From Streptomyces sp. G-G2 (GTDB taxonomy: Bacteria > Actinomycetota > Actinomycetes > Streptomycetales > Streptomycetaceae): DNA of 64,000 nucleotides. Below, in pieces: positions 52,336 to 61,465 of this stretch (the first letter of the stretch is position 1; each line of letters opens with the position of its first letter). The notes below the pieces were generated by a model. It was not told the DNA's origin. It was given only the letters and a program-made list of their open reading frames with translations, and did not search any database. A program made the position numbers and the translations under genes. The DNA lies in assembly GCF_030063135.1 (NCBI RefSeq), contig NZ_JASISO010000003.1, forward strand, positions 62,001-126,000. Direction: 5' to 3'.

Positions 52336-53919
52336 ATGTTCCGTTTCCCTCGTCCGCGCAGCCTCGCGGGCCAGCTCTTCGCCATGCAGGTGGTGCTGGT
52401 CGCGCTGGTCGTCGCCGGATGCGCGGTCTTCGCCTACGCCACCGCGCGCAGCCAGGCCGAGGAGGCGGCCGAGCGCCAGGCGGGCGCCGCGGCCCGGGCG
52501 GTCGCCGACTCGCCCTCGGTCCGGGAGGCCGTGCGCGGCCCGGATCCGTCCGCCGCGCTCCAGGTCTACGCCGAGCGGGTACGGGCCGACGCGGGCGTGG
52601 ACTTCGTGACGATCATGGCCCTGGACGGCCGCCGCTGGACCCATCCGGACCCGCGCCGGATCGGTGAACCCTTCCTCGGCAACACCGCCCCCGCCCTGCG
52701 CGGCGAGACCTTCAGCGAGACCTACACCGGCACCCTGGGCCCCTCGATCCGGGTGGTCACCCCGGTCACCGACAACGGCCGGGTCACCGCCCTGGTCAGC
52801 GCCGGGATCACGGTCCGAGCCATCAGCGACCGGCTCGGCGGTCAGCTGGCCATGCTGGTCTGGGTCGCGGCGGGCGCCCTCGCCCTGGGCGGCGCGGGCA
52901 CGTACATCGTCAACGCCCGGCTGCGCCGTCACACCCACGGCATGAACGCGGCCGAACTGAGCCGGATGCACGACTACCACCAGGCCGCCCTGCACGCCGT
53001 CCGCGAGGGACTGCTGATGCTCGACGGGCAGCGCAGGGTCACCCTCGTCAACGACGCGGGCCGTGAACTCCTGGGCCTGCGCGGCGAGCTGCGCGGGCTG
53101 GGCGTCGCCGATCTCGGCCTGCCCGCCCCGCTCACCGGCGCCCTGCTCGCCGACCACCCCCGGGTGGACGAGGTGTACCTGAGCGCCGACCGGGTCCTCG
53201 TGCTGAACAGTTCACCGGTCGCGGGCGGCGGCCGCCGCGGCACCGTCGTCACGCTGCGCGACCACACCGAACTCCAGTCGCTGACCGGGGAACTCGACCA
53301 CGAACGGGGTTTCACGGAGGCGCTGCGCTCCCAGGCCCACGAGGCCGCCAACCGGCTGCACACCGTGGTCTCGCTGATCGAACTCGGCCGCGCCGGGGAA
53401 GCCGTGGAGTTCGCGACCGCCGAACTGGAGCTGGCCCAGGCCCTCACCGACGAGGTGGTCACCGCCGTCGGTGAACCCGTCCTCGTCGCCCTGCTGCTGG
53501 GCAAGGCCGCCCAGGCGCACGAGCGCGGGGTCGCCCTCGTGGTCACCCCCGACAGCAGGCAGCTCACCGCCGCGGACACCGCGCCCCCGGCCCGGGACCT
53601 GGTCACGGTGCTGGGCAATCTGATCGACAACGCCGTGGACGCGCTCACCGGAACGCCCGGGGCGCGGATCAGCGTGACCGTCCGCCCCGAGGGCGGGGAG
53701 CTGCTGCTGCGGGTGGCCGACAACGGGCCCGGGCTGCCCGCGGGCGCCGATGTGTTCCGGCGCGGCTGGTCCGGCAAGGGAGCCGGGCGCGGGCTCGGCC
53801 TCGCGCTGGTGCGGCAGGCCGCGCACCGGCACGGCGGGACCGTGAGCGCGGCCGAAGTGGCCGACGGGGGCGCGGAGTTCACCGTACGGCTGCCGCTGGC
53901 CCGGGGGGCGGGCGGATGA
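52336..53919 (+). CDS. CitA/DcuS-type sensor histidine kinase
   Basis: A 527-residue kinase. Two membrane helices (about 14-35 and 165-188) enclose an extracytoplasmic sensor domain with GEPFLGNTAPAL and SIRVVTPV, as in citrate/C4-dicarboxylate sensors. A cytoplasmic PAS domain follows. The H-box is RSQAHEAANRLHTV, with NLIDNAVDAL and GRGLGLALVRQAA for ATP. The ATG at 52336 is placed just before the basic membrane-entry segment. It overlaps the regulator gene by four bases. Confidence 0.9.
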   Translation: MFRFPRPRSLAGQLFAMQVVLVALVVAGCAVFAYATARSQAEEAAERQAGAAARAVADSPSVREAVRGPDPSAALQVYAERVRADAGVDFVTIMALDGRRWTHPDPRRIGEPFLGNTAPALRGETFSETYTGTLGPSIRVVTPVTDNGRVTALVSAGITVRAISDRLGGQLAMLVWVAAGALALGGAGTYIVNARLRRHTHGMNAAELSRMHDYHQAALHAVREGLLMLDGQRRVTLVNDAGRELLGLRGELRGLGVADLGLPAPLTGALLADHPRVDEVYLSADRVLVLNSSPVAGGGRRGTVVTLRDHTELQSLTGELDHERGFTEALRSQAHEAANRLHTVVSLIELGRAGEAVEFATAELELAQALTDEVVTAVGEPVLVALLLGKAAQAHERGVALVVTPDSRQLTAADTAPPARDLVTVLGNLIDNAVDALTGTPGARISVTVRPEGGELLLRVADNGPGLPAGADVFRRGWSGKGAGRGLGLALVRQAAHRHGGTVSAAEVADGGAEFTVRLPLARGAGG

Positions 53920-54647
53920 GCGCGGGGCCCGGGCCGGTGGCGGACGTACGCGTACTGGTGGTCGAGGACGACCCCGTCGCCGCCGCCGCGCACGCCCTGT
54001 ACGTCGGCCGCGTGCCCGGCTTCACGGCCGTCGCCACCGTCCACTCCCTGGCGGAGGCCACCCGGGCGCTGGAACGGACCCGGGTCGATCTGCTGCTGCT
54101 CGACCTCGGCCTGCCCGACGGCAACGGGCTGCGCTTCGCCCGGGGCCTGCGCGCCGCCGGGCATCCCGTCGACGTGATCGTGGTGACCTCGGCCCGGGAC
54201 CTCGCGGTGGTCCGCGAGAGCGTCTCCCTCGGCGTCGTGCAGTACGTACTGAAGCCCTTCGCCTTCCCCACCCTGCGCGACCGGCTGCTGCGCTACGCCG
54301 AGTTCCGCGCGGCCGCGGGTGAGGCGGCGGGCCAGGACGATGTGGACCGGGCCCTCGCCACGCTGCGCCCGCCCCGGCCCGCCGAGCTGCCCAAGGGGCT
54401 GAGCGCGCCCACCCTGGACCGGGTGGCCGCCCTGCTGCGGGCGGCCCCCGAGGGGCTGACGGCGGCCGGCGCGGCCGAGGCGGCGGGCACCTCCCGGATC
54501 ACCGCCCGGCGCTATCTGGAGCACCTGGTGGACACCGGCAGGGCCGCCCGCGCGCCCCGATACGGCCAGGTCGGCCGCCCCGAACTGCACTACCGCTGGC
54601 TGGGCGCCACCGGTCAGACGGCGGCGGGCTCGGTGTCGAAGGTGTAG
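53916..54647 (+). CDS. CitB/DcuR-type response regulator
   Basis: A 243-residue regulator. The receiver domain has VVEDDP, phospho-acceptor Asp63 (LLLDLGLPDGNG) and YVLKPF. The C-terminal helix-turn-helix contains AAGTSRITARRYLEHLVDTG, like the DcuR/CitB family. It probably activates the divergent dctA. The 3' end overlaps the convergent tyrosinase gene by 34 bases. Confidence 0.9.
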   Translation: MSAGPGPVADVRVLVVEDDPVAAAAHALYVGRVPGFTAVATVHSLAEATRALERTRVDLLLLDLGLPDGNGLRFARGLRAAGHPVDVIVVTSARDLAVVRESVSLGVVQYVLKPFAFPTLRDRLLRYAEFRAAAGEAAGQDDVDRALATLRPPRPAELPKGLSAPTLDRVAALLRAAPEGLTAAGAAEAAGTSRITARRYLEHLVDTGRAARAPRYGQVGRPELHYRWLGATGQTAAGSVSKV

Positions 54648-55450
54648 AACTTCCGGTGGTCCAGCATGTCGGCCGGGGTCACGTCGTTCCACGGCCGCAT
54701 CGCGTCGTGCAGGTCCACCACGTCCGGGGTACCCGCGGCGGGCAGGTACGGGGACTGCGGGTGCTTGGCCTGCCACTCGGCCCAGAGCTTGTCGACGTAG
54801 GCGTGGTGCATCCAGAACACCGGGTCGTTGGGCGAGACCCCGGTGCCCATCTGCCCGCCCACCCACACGTGCACCCGGTTGTGCAGGTTGGCTCCGCGCC
54901 AGCCCTCCAGGTTGTTGCGGAAGCCGCTGGAGGCGCTGTTCCAGGGGGCCGTGTCGTAGACGGCCATGGCGAGTACGGACTCCACCTCGGCCTTGGTCGG
55001 TAGCTCGGCGACTCCGGTGCCGAGCGCGCGGCGCAGGTAGGAGCGCCCGTCGACGCGTACGTTCACCGGCCACTTCCCGCCGGCGAACGAGAACGGCCCG
55101 TCCATCACCTGGCCGTCGCGCGCCCGGCCGGTGCCGCCGAGGAAGTCGGCGGCCCACAGGGAGGAGCGGGAGGTGCGGTCGGCCGTCCAGTCCCAGTAGG
55201 GCAGGGTCACGGCCGGATCGATTCTCTGGAGCGCCGTCTCGAACTCGATGAGGAAGCGGCGGTGCCAGGGGAGGAAGGACGGCGAGCGGTGTCCGACCCG
55301 GTCGCTCGTATCGGTGTCGGCCATGATGAAGCCGTTGTGTGTGGTGATGAACCGGTCGTAGCCGCCGGTCCGCTTGAGTTCCACCAGCGCGGCGGTGAAG
55401 GCGCGCTTCTCGGCGGCGGTCAGGGTGGCCTGGTTCTTGCGCACGGTCAT
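54614..55450 (-). CDS. melC2: Tyrosinase MelC2, copy 2
   Basis: A 278-residue type-3 copper enzyme with CuA ligands at His38, His54 and His63 (LPWHRRFL) and CuB ligands in NLHNRVHVWVGG and WMHHAYVDKLW. It is clearly diverged from copy 1 (for example FIMADTDTSDRVGHRSPSF versus DRDRKLRVGHMSPSF), so this is not a recent duplication. Its ATG overlaps the MelC1 stop (TAATG), which gives coupled translation unlike the 57-base gap of copy 1. Confidence 0.92.
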   Translation of the reverse strand: MTVRKNQATLTAAEKRAFTAALVELKRTGGYDRFITTHNGFIMADTDTSDRVGHRSPSFLPWHRRFLIEFETALQRIDPAVTLPYWDWTADRTSRSSLWAADFLGGTGRARDGQVMDGPFSFAGGKWPVNVRVDGRSYLRRALGTGVAELPTKAEVESVLAMAVYDTAPWNSASSGFRNNLEGWRGANLHNRVHVWVGGQMGTGVSPNDPVFWMHHAYVDKLWAEWQAKHPQSPYLPAAGTPDVVDLHDAMRPWNDVTPADMLDHRKFYTFDTEPAAV

Positions 55451-55839
55451 TACATGCCGCCCATCGGGACGAGGGCGGAGCCCTGGAGTTCGCGGACCGC
55501 GGCGCGGGCGAGGGCGGGCAGGTCGGGGAAGGTCTCGTAGTGGTTGACGACGCTGATCCAGCTGCCGTCGGCGTTGGACATGACGTGCAGTTCGGCGCCG
55601 TCGATCCGGACGGTCGGGGTGCCGGGGGAGTGGTGGCCGCCGTGGTGGCCACCGCCCTGGGCCGGGGTTATCTCGATCCGGCGGCCCTGGTAGACCTCGT
55701 CGACGGTGTCGCCCGTGCGGGGTGCGGGCACGGCCGCGGTGGCGGGCAGGGTGGCCGCGTGCGCGGTGGCGGCGAGGCCGAGGACGGTGAGTGCGCCGGC
55801 GGTGGTCCCGAGGGCCCGGCGGCGGGTGATCTGGTTCAT
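55450..55839 (-). CDS. melC1: Tyrosinase cofactor MelC1, copy 2
   Basis: A 129-residue MelC1 with Tat signal ([18 protein letters not shown]) ending near AHAA. The mature part has [13 protein letters not shown], then a [12 protein letters not shown] insert absent from copy 1, and [20 protein letters not shown] with VNHYETFPD. The His-rich insert could add copper capacity. The ATG at 55839 is preceded by a pyrimidine run (TTCTCCTCTC) rather than a Shine-Dalgarno, so initiation may be leaderless or weak. Confidence 0.88.
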   Translation of the reverse strand: MNQITRRRALGTTAGALTVLGLAATAHAATLPATAAVPAPRTGDTVDEVYQGRRIEITPAQGGGHHGGHHSPGTPTVRIDGAELHVMSNADGSWISVVNHYETFPDLPALARAAVRELQGSALVPMGGM

Positions 55840-56036
55840 GAGAGGAGAATGATCACCGTGCGCGGCCCGTTCAACCGGTTGGCTCCGATCCGGACATCTC
55901 CGGATAAGTTTCACGGAAAACAAGATTGGTGATCTTCCCGTCCGAACCGTCTCCAGTGGCAAGGACGGGAAGATCACCTGCAATAACCCTACGTGACCGT
56001 AATATCTCCTGCCGCGGTGGGTCCCTATGTGAGGGG

Positions 56037-56255
56037 TCACATCGCGGACTCGACCGGAAGACGTAGGACAAAATGACCGCCGGGACTCGGTTCGGCATCC
56101 AGGGTTCCGCCGTGGGCCACCGCGATGTCACGTGCGATCGCCAGCCCCAGCAGTCGTGGATGCGCGATGGCCGCCTCCGCATGGGCGCGCAGGGCGGCGA
56201 TGGGATCGCGCAGCTCGTGCGAGGCGTCGGCGACGAACCGCCGCTGGCGGTCCAT
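56037..56255 (-). pseudogene. Collapsed sensor histidine kinase fragment
   Basis: Leftward from 56255 the frame reads DRQRRFVADASHELRDPIAA, the phospho-acceptor H-box. About ten residues later it passes directly into [20 protein letters not shown] and FVLRLP, the G2 box and end of the ATP domain. Roughly 90 residues carrying the N and G1 boxes are missing, with the junction near 56156. No sensor or membrane part lies upstream. It cannot be an active kinase. Confidence 0.65.
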
Positions 56256-56443
56256 CGACCGCGACCATGCTGGTGACCTCGCCGCCCGACACCGACTTCT
56301 CGGCGGCGGCGGTGGCCTCGATGCGCGCGGACTTCGGGCCGCCCTGCTCGGCCGGGGCCCCGGCGGCCTGCGCCCGGCTCGTCTCCCCGGTGGGCGCGGG
56401 GGAGGAGTCGGCGACCGGCCGGGCCGTGTCGACCGCGCGACCC

Positions 56444-56456
56444 TATAGTCCCGATA
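56444..56456 (+). promoter_or_regulatory. Leaderless-type promoter of the glutamate decarboxylase gene
   Basis: TATAGT (56444-56449) matches the -10 consensus TAnnnT and ends six bases before the ATG at 56456, putting the expected transcription start at the A of the start codon. No Shine-Dalgarno is present. A clear -35 was not found. Confidence 0.5.
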
Positions 56457-57874
56457 TGGCACTTCATAAGATGAAGGACGTATCTGCCGATGCCGCCCGG
56501 ACCCGGGACGCGCACCTCGACGACGCCGCCACGGACGTGTTCGCGTCCCCGCTCAGCGGCCGGGTGCTGCCCAAGTACCGGATGCCGGAAGAGCACTCGC
56601 CCACCGAGGTCGTCTACTCGCTGCTCCACAACGAGCTGCTGCTCGACGGCAACGCGGCGCAGAACCTCGCGACCTTCTGCACCACCTGGTCGGACGACGG
56701 CGCCCGCCGTCTGATGAACGAGTGCATCGACAAGAACATGATCGACAAGGACGAGTACCCGCAGACCGCCGAGATCGAGGCACGCTGCGTCAACATCGTC
56801 GCCGACCTCTGGCACGCCCCGCCCGGAGGCGCCGCCACCGGCTGCTCCACCACCGGCTCCAGCGAGGCCGCCATGCTCGGCGGCCTCGCCCTCAAATGGC
56901 GCTGGCGGGCCCGCCGCCGCGCCGAGGGCAAACCGGCCGACCGGCCCAACCTGGTCTGCGGACCGGTGCAGATCTGCTGGGAGAAGTTCGCCCGCTACTT
57001 CGACGTCGAACTGCGCCAGGTCCCGCTGGAACCCGGCGCCACCGGACTGCGCCCCCACCAGCTCGCCGAGCACGTGGACGAGAACACCATCGGTGTCGTC
57101 GCCATCCTCGGCGTCACCTACACCTGCGACTACGAGCCGGTCGCCGACCTCTCCGCCGCACTCGACCGGATCCAGGCCGAGCACGGCTGGGACGTCCCCA
57201 TCCACGTGGACGCGGCCAGCGGCGGGTTCGTCGCCCCCTTCCTGCACCCCGACGTGGTCTGGGACTTCCGCCTCGCCCGGGTGGCCTCCGTCAACACCTC
57301 CGGCCACAAGTACGGGCTCGCGCCCCTGGGCGTCGGCTGGATCGTCTGGCGGACCGCCGACCTGCTCCCCGAGGAACTCGTCTTCAGGGTGGACTACCTC
57401 GGCGGCGACATGCCGACCTTCGCCCTGAACTTCTCCCGCCCCGGCGGCGAGATCATCGCCCAGTACTACCTCTTCCTGCGCCTCGGCCGGGCGGGCTACC
57501 GGCGGGTCCAGCAGGCCTGCGCCGACACCGCGGCCTACCTGGCCCGCCAGATCGGCGAGATGGGTCCCTTCACCCTCCTGTACGACGGCCAGGGCGGCCT
57601 CCCCGCCGTCTGCTACGCCCTCGCCGACCCGGAGGTGAGTCCCTTCACCCTCTACGACCTGTCCGACCGGCTACGGATGCGGGGCTGGCAGGTGCCCTCC
57701 TACCCGCTGCCCGCCGACCGGGGCGAGACCGTCGTCCAGCGCGTCCTGATCCGGCACGGAGTGACCCTCGACCAGATCGCCCTGCTGGTCAACGATCTGC
57801 GCCGGGCCGTGGAACACCTCACCCAGGCTCCGCCGACGGCCGTGTCCACGCAGCAGCCGGGCTTCCACCACTGA
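56456..57874 (+). CDS. gadB: Glutamate decarboxylase (PLP-dependent)
   Basis: A 472-residue group II decarboxylase that converts glutamate to GABA and consumes a proton. PLP lysine is Lys285 (NTSGHKYG); Asp252 in HVDAASGGF holds the pyridine nitrogen; GCSTTGSSEAAMLG binds phosphate. Length matches bacterial GAD. No GABA antiporter is next to it, so acid resistance versus GABA-shunt use is open. It is probably translated from a leaderless mRNA. Confidence 0.92.
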   Translation: MALHKMKDVSADAARTRDAHLDDAATDVFASPLSGRVLPKYRMPEEHSPTEVVYSLLHNELLLDGNAAQNLATFCTTWSDDGARRLMNECIDKNMIDKDEYPQTAEIEARCVNIVADLWHAPPGGAATGCSTTGSSEAAMLGGLALKWRWRARRRAEGKPADRPNLVCGPVQICWEKFARYFDVELRQVPLEPGATGLRPHQLAEHVDENTIGVVAILGVTYTCDYEPVADLSAALDRIQAEHGWDVPIHVDAASGGFVAPFLHPDVVWDFRLARVASVNTSGHKYGLAPLGVGWIVWRTADLLPEELVFRVDYLGGDMPTFALNFSRPGGEIIAQYYLFLRLGRAGYRRVQQACADTAAYLARQIGEMGPFTLLYDGQGGLPAVCYALADPEVSPFTLYDLSDRLRMRGWQVPSYPLPADRGETVVQRVLIRHGVTLDQIALLVNDLRRAVEHLTQAPPTAVSTQQPGFHH

Positions 57875-57968
57875 GGCGCCCGCCGCGCGGCCCCGGGCGT
57901 CCGCACAGGGATGAACTTCCCCCTCCCCCGGCGCGGGATGCCCGGGCGGCCGGGGCCGCGCGCCGACC

Positions 57969-58880
57969 GTGAGTACCGTGACCCGCATCCGCGCGACCGC
58001 GCTCGCAGCCCTCGGCCTCGCCCTCGCGCTCCTCGGCCCGGCGGCCGCCCACGCCCGGGAGACCCCGGCCGGGGCGGGCCCGGACCCCGCCCCCGGACCC
58101 GCTTCGGCCCGGGGGCTCACCCCGCGGGTACTGCCCGACCACGGGCCGCCCCCGCGGCGCCCCGAGGTGTTCCGGGGCGAGGGCTTCGACGCCTGCGCGG
58201 CCCCTTCCGCGGCGGCCATGCGGGCCTGGTGGGACCACTCGCCGTACGGGGCCGTCGGCATCTACACCAGCGGCGCCCAACGCCATTGCGCCCAGCCCCG
58301 GCTCACGGCCGACTGGGTCCGCCGGGTCCAGGCCATGGGCTGGCGGCTGATTCCGGTCCACGTCGGCCTCCAGGCGCCCTGCACGTCGTACGCGCACAAG
58401 CCGCGCCGGATCGATCCCGCGCGGGCGGTCGAGCAGGGCCGCCAGGAGGCCGGCGAGGCGCTGGCCGGGCTCCGGGCACTGGGCCTGGGCGCCGGCAGCC
58501 CGGTGTACCTGGACGTCGAGGCCTACCACTCGGCCGACTTGGGGTGCGCGCGGGCCGTGGTGGACTTCGCCTCGGGCTGGACCCAGCGCCTGCACGAGTC
58601 CGGTCACCGGGCGGGCTACTACTCCAGCCTCGGCTCCGGCCTGGCCGACCTGGCCGACGCGGCCCGAGCGGGCACCTCACCCCTGCCGGACGCGGTCTGG
58701 TACGCCCGCTGGGACCAGCGGGCCGACACCGCCGACAACGGCGCGCTGTCCCGCGGCCTGTGGCCGGGCCACCGCCGGATCCACCAGTACCGGGGCAACG
58801 TCCGCGAGACCTACGGCGGCGTCACCCTCACCATCGACCGCGACCTCCTCGACGCCCCGGTCGCCCTCCACCGCCCCTGA
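57969..58880 (+). CDS. Secreted DUF1906 glycoside hydrolase-like protein
   Basis: A 303-residue exported protein. A signal peptide ends near AHARE (about residue 29), then a Pro-rich linker. The DUF1906 domain (about 66-300) starts GEGFDACAAPSAAAMRAW, with YTSGAQRHC, PVYLDVEAYH and AGYYSSL following. It adopts a GH25-like barrel and may cleave cell-wall glycans; the DVEAY acidic pair is the candidate catalytic site. The GTG at 57969 gives the correct signal. Confidence 0.85.
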   Translation: MSTVTRIRATALAALGLALALLGPAAAHARETPAGAGPDPAPGPASARGLTPRVLPDHGPPPRRPEVFRGEGFDACAAPSAAAMRAWWDHSPYGAVGIYTSGAQRHCAQPRLTADWVRRVQAMGWRLIPVHVGLQAPCTSYAHKPRRIDPARAVEQGRQEAGEALAGLRALGLGAGSPVYLDVEAYHSADLGCARAVVDFASGWTQRLHESGHRAGYYSSLGSGLADLADAARAGTSPLPDAVWYARWDQRADTADNGALSRGLWPGHRRIHQYRGNVRETYGGVTLTIDRDLLDAPVALHRP

Positions 58881-58909
58881 CCCCCGGCCCCGCGGGGCGC
58901 GCGGCGCGG

Positions 58910-61312
58910 TCAGGACGCCCAGCGCATGCCCAGGTCCGACAGGGCCGCCACCCGCTCCGGCGTCAGCGAGGACGCCCGGGACCGCTGGTTGGCGATCCAG
59001 GAGCCCAGCCGGACCTCCTCGTCCGCGAGCGGCTCGACGTGCGTGCGCGGCACCCGGAGGTGTCCCTCGCGCTCCTGGAACACGCGGGCCGCCGCCAAGT
59101 GCGCCGCCCACGCTTCGGCGTGCGAGCGCCGGGGCCGGGGCCGCTCGGACTCCGCGGCCGGCCCCAGCCCCAGGCCGTGCTCCAGCAGCCAGCGCTGCGC
59201 CGGGCTCAGCCGGTCCCAGCCGAGCCGCTGCGCGCGCACCCACAGCCCCAGGTCCTCGCCCTGCACCAGGACCTCGCCCGGGACCCGCGGCAGCGCGCCG
59301 CCCGCCCGCAGCCGGGTCCGGGCCAGCTGGAAGGCCCGCTGCCAGGAGATCTCCCAGTCCGGGCACCAGGCCGGGTCGATGTCGGCCAGCGCCTCGCGGC
59401 GTTCCGCCGACAGGGCCCCGGGCCCCTCCCGCCGGGCCGCGGCCCGCTGGTTCTTGGCCCAGACCCCCACCGGGGACCCGTGCCAGGTCGCGTCCACCGG
59501 CGGCAGCAGGTGCCCGTGCGTGGCGGCCCACGCGCGCGCCGCCGTCAGCCCCTCCTCGAAGGCCACGTCGAAGGCGCTCCACACCATCCCGAGCGCGTCC
59601 AGCTCCGCGGTCCGCTGCCGCCCCAGGGCGCCCCGCCGGTACGTGCGCCGCGCGTCCGAGATCCACTGGCCGAGCGGGAACCGGGCGAGCCCCGGCGGCC
59701 ACGTCCCCGCGTCCCCGGGCACCTTGAACCCGAAGGGCACCTTGAGGTCCCCCGTCGTGGCGGCGTAGACGCGCGCGGCCTCGACCCCGCGCCGCCAGTG
59801 CTCGTGCTCGGGGTGCAGCACCCGCAGCCGGATGAAGGCGGCCAGCAGCGCCGGATCCCGCGGAGTGGAGAAGCTCAGCAACTCCCGCGCCCCGCCACCG
59901 GTCCCGGCCGCCGCCGCGCCGGAGCGCGGCCGCTGCGGCTGGGCCAGCGACTCCACCAGCCTGCTGTCGTGCGCCCGCAGCGCCTCCAGCAGCCGCGCGA
60001 GGCTCCCGTACGCCCGTGAGGTCAGCATCGTGTCGGGGGTCTCGTCCGGCCCCAGCAGCACCGGCACCACCAGGGAGGCGACCTTGCCCTCCCCGGGCCG
60101 GATCCGCAGCGCCCGGCCCACGGCCTGGACCAGGTCCGGCATGGAGTCGCGGACGTCCGCCCAGTACACGGAGTCGCACTCCTTGGTGTCGACCCCCTCG
60201 CCGAGCACCCGCACACTGCCCAGGAAGGCCTTGTCCGCGATCCGTTCGGCCGCGAACGCGTCCAGTACCCGCCGCCGGTGCGCCGCCGGATGGCGGCCGC
60301 CCAGCCAGTCCGCCCACACGGTCCGCGGATAGACCGGGCGGGGGGCCCGGCTGGTCATCCGCAGCCGCGCCGCCACCGCGGGCAGCCCGGCCGCGAACGC
60401 CTCGGCCTCCCGGGTCAGGTGGTGGAAGACCAGCGTCCGCCGGAATCCCTGGTCGGCCGCCGCTTTCACCAGCGCGGCCTGCAGCGCGGCCAGCCGCGCC
60501 CCGCGCACCGCGTCCGAACGCCCCTGCGGCCCCAGCAGCACCGCCGCCTGGAACTCCGGGTCGCTGACGTCCACGCATACCACCCGGTACGGGGCGCAGA
60601 TGCCCCGGTCGATGGCTTCGGAGAGGGTCAGGGTGTGACAGCGCGCGCCGAACGGTCCCTCGGGGTCGTCCTCCATCGAGGCGACCAGCGCCCCGCCCGG
60701 CGGCCGGGCCCCGGCGCCGCCGTGCTCGTCGGCGGACTCGGGGTCCTGCCAGATCCGGGGCGTGGCGGTCATGTACAGCCTGCGGACGGCCGGGATCCGG
60801 GTGTTGTCGTGCACCACCGCCCACGGTTTGCCGAGCCGCCCGGACGTCCGGTGCGCCTCGTCGACCACGATCAGGTCCCAGCCCGGCAGCCCGGCGAGGT
60901 GCGCCCGCTCGATTATGCCGAGCCCGAGGGCCGCGTACGTCGCGAAGACCGTGACCCGGTCCACCGGGCGGCACCACTCGGCGATCCGCTCCGGATCGGT
61001 GGTGGAGGGCACGCCCGCTTCCGCGCCGCGCAGCGAGCACACGGCGAGCGCGCGCCCGGTGCGCCCGCCCTCCCGCCAGGCCGCCGCCGTCTGCACCAGC
61101 AGGTCGAGGGAGGGGACCAGGACCAGCGCCCGGCCGGCTCCCAGCTCCTCCGCCGCGCGGACAGCCACCAGCGACTTGCCGGATCCGGTGGCCATGATCA
61201 CCTGGGTACGCAGTCCGGCCTCGGGCAGCGGCCCCGCGGCGGGCGGCTCCAGCGCCCGCACGACCGCGTCGACGGCCTCGCGCTGATGCGGACGCAGTAC
61301 CTTTCTCGCCAT
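58910..61312 (-). CDS. DEAD/DEAH superfamily 2 helicase with C-terminal helicase-associated repeats
   Basis: An 800-residue helicase. Motif I is ATGSGKS (41-47), motif II DEAH (151-154), motif III TATPR (182-186). In the second RecA domain LGEGVDTKECD and QAVGRALRI form motifs V-VI. From about residue 480 at least three helicase-associated (HA) repeats follow, each with a pattern like LGQWISDARRTYRRGALG or LGSWIANQRSRASSL. HA-repeat helicases include the TtrA group near Streptomyces chromosome ends. The substrate is unknown. The ECF-CAP gene lies 153 bases upstream in the same direction. Confidence 0.88.
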   Translation of the reverse strand: MARKVLRPHQREAVDAVVRALEPPAAGPLPEAGLRTQVIMATGSGKSLVAVRAAEELGAGRALVLVPSLDLLVQTAAAWREGGRTGRALAVCSLRGAEAGVPSTTDPERIAEWCRPVDRVTVFATYAALGLGIIERAHLAGLPGWDLIVVDEAHRTSGRLGKPWAVVHDNTRIPAVRRLYMTATPRIWQDPESADEHGGAGARPPGGALVASMEDDPEGPFGARCHTLTLSEAIDRGICAPYRVVCVDVSDPEFQAAVLLGPQGRSDAVRGARLAALQAALVKAAADQGFRRTLVFHHLTREAEAFAAGLPAVAARLRMTSRAPRPVYPRTVWADWLGGRHPAAHRRRVLDAFAAERIADKAFLGSVRVLGEGVDTKECDSVYWADVRDSMPDLVQAVGRALRIRPGEGKVASLVVPVLLGPDETPDTMLTSRAYGSLARLLEALRAHDSRLVESLAQPQRPRSGAAAAGTGGGARELLSFSTPRDPALLAAFIRLRVLHPEHEHWRRGVEAARVYAATTGDLKVPFGFKVPGDAGTWPPGLARFPLGQWISDARRTYRRGALGRQRTAELDALGMVWSAFDVAFEEGLTAARAWAATHGHLLPPVDATWHGSPVGVWAKNQRAAARREGPGALSAERREALADIDPAWCPDWEISWQRAFQLARTRLRAGGALPRVPGEVLVQGEDLGLWVRAQRLGWDRLSPAQRWLLEHGLGLGPAAESERPRPRRSHAEAWAAHLAAARVFQEREGHLRVPRTHVEPLADEEVRLGSWIANQRSRASSLTPERVAALSDLGMRWAS

Positions 61313-61465
61313 CCGCTCGCTTCACCTGCCCCGCCTGATCAGCTCATTCGACTCCTGTCACTATCCTGCCCCGAGTTTGAAGCATTCAGTGCCCACGCGG
61401 GCGGTGTCGTCGACCGGCTCTTGAGCCGTGAGCGGAACGGAGACGGGAGCGAGGCCCCGCACGGA

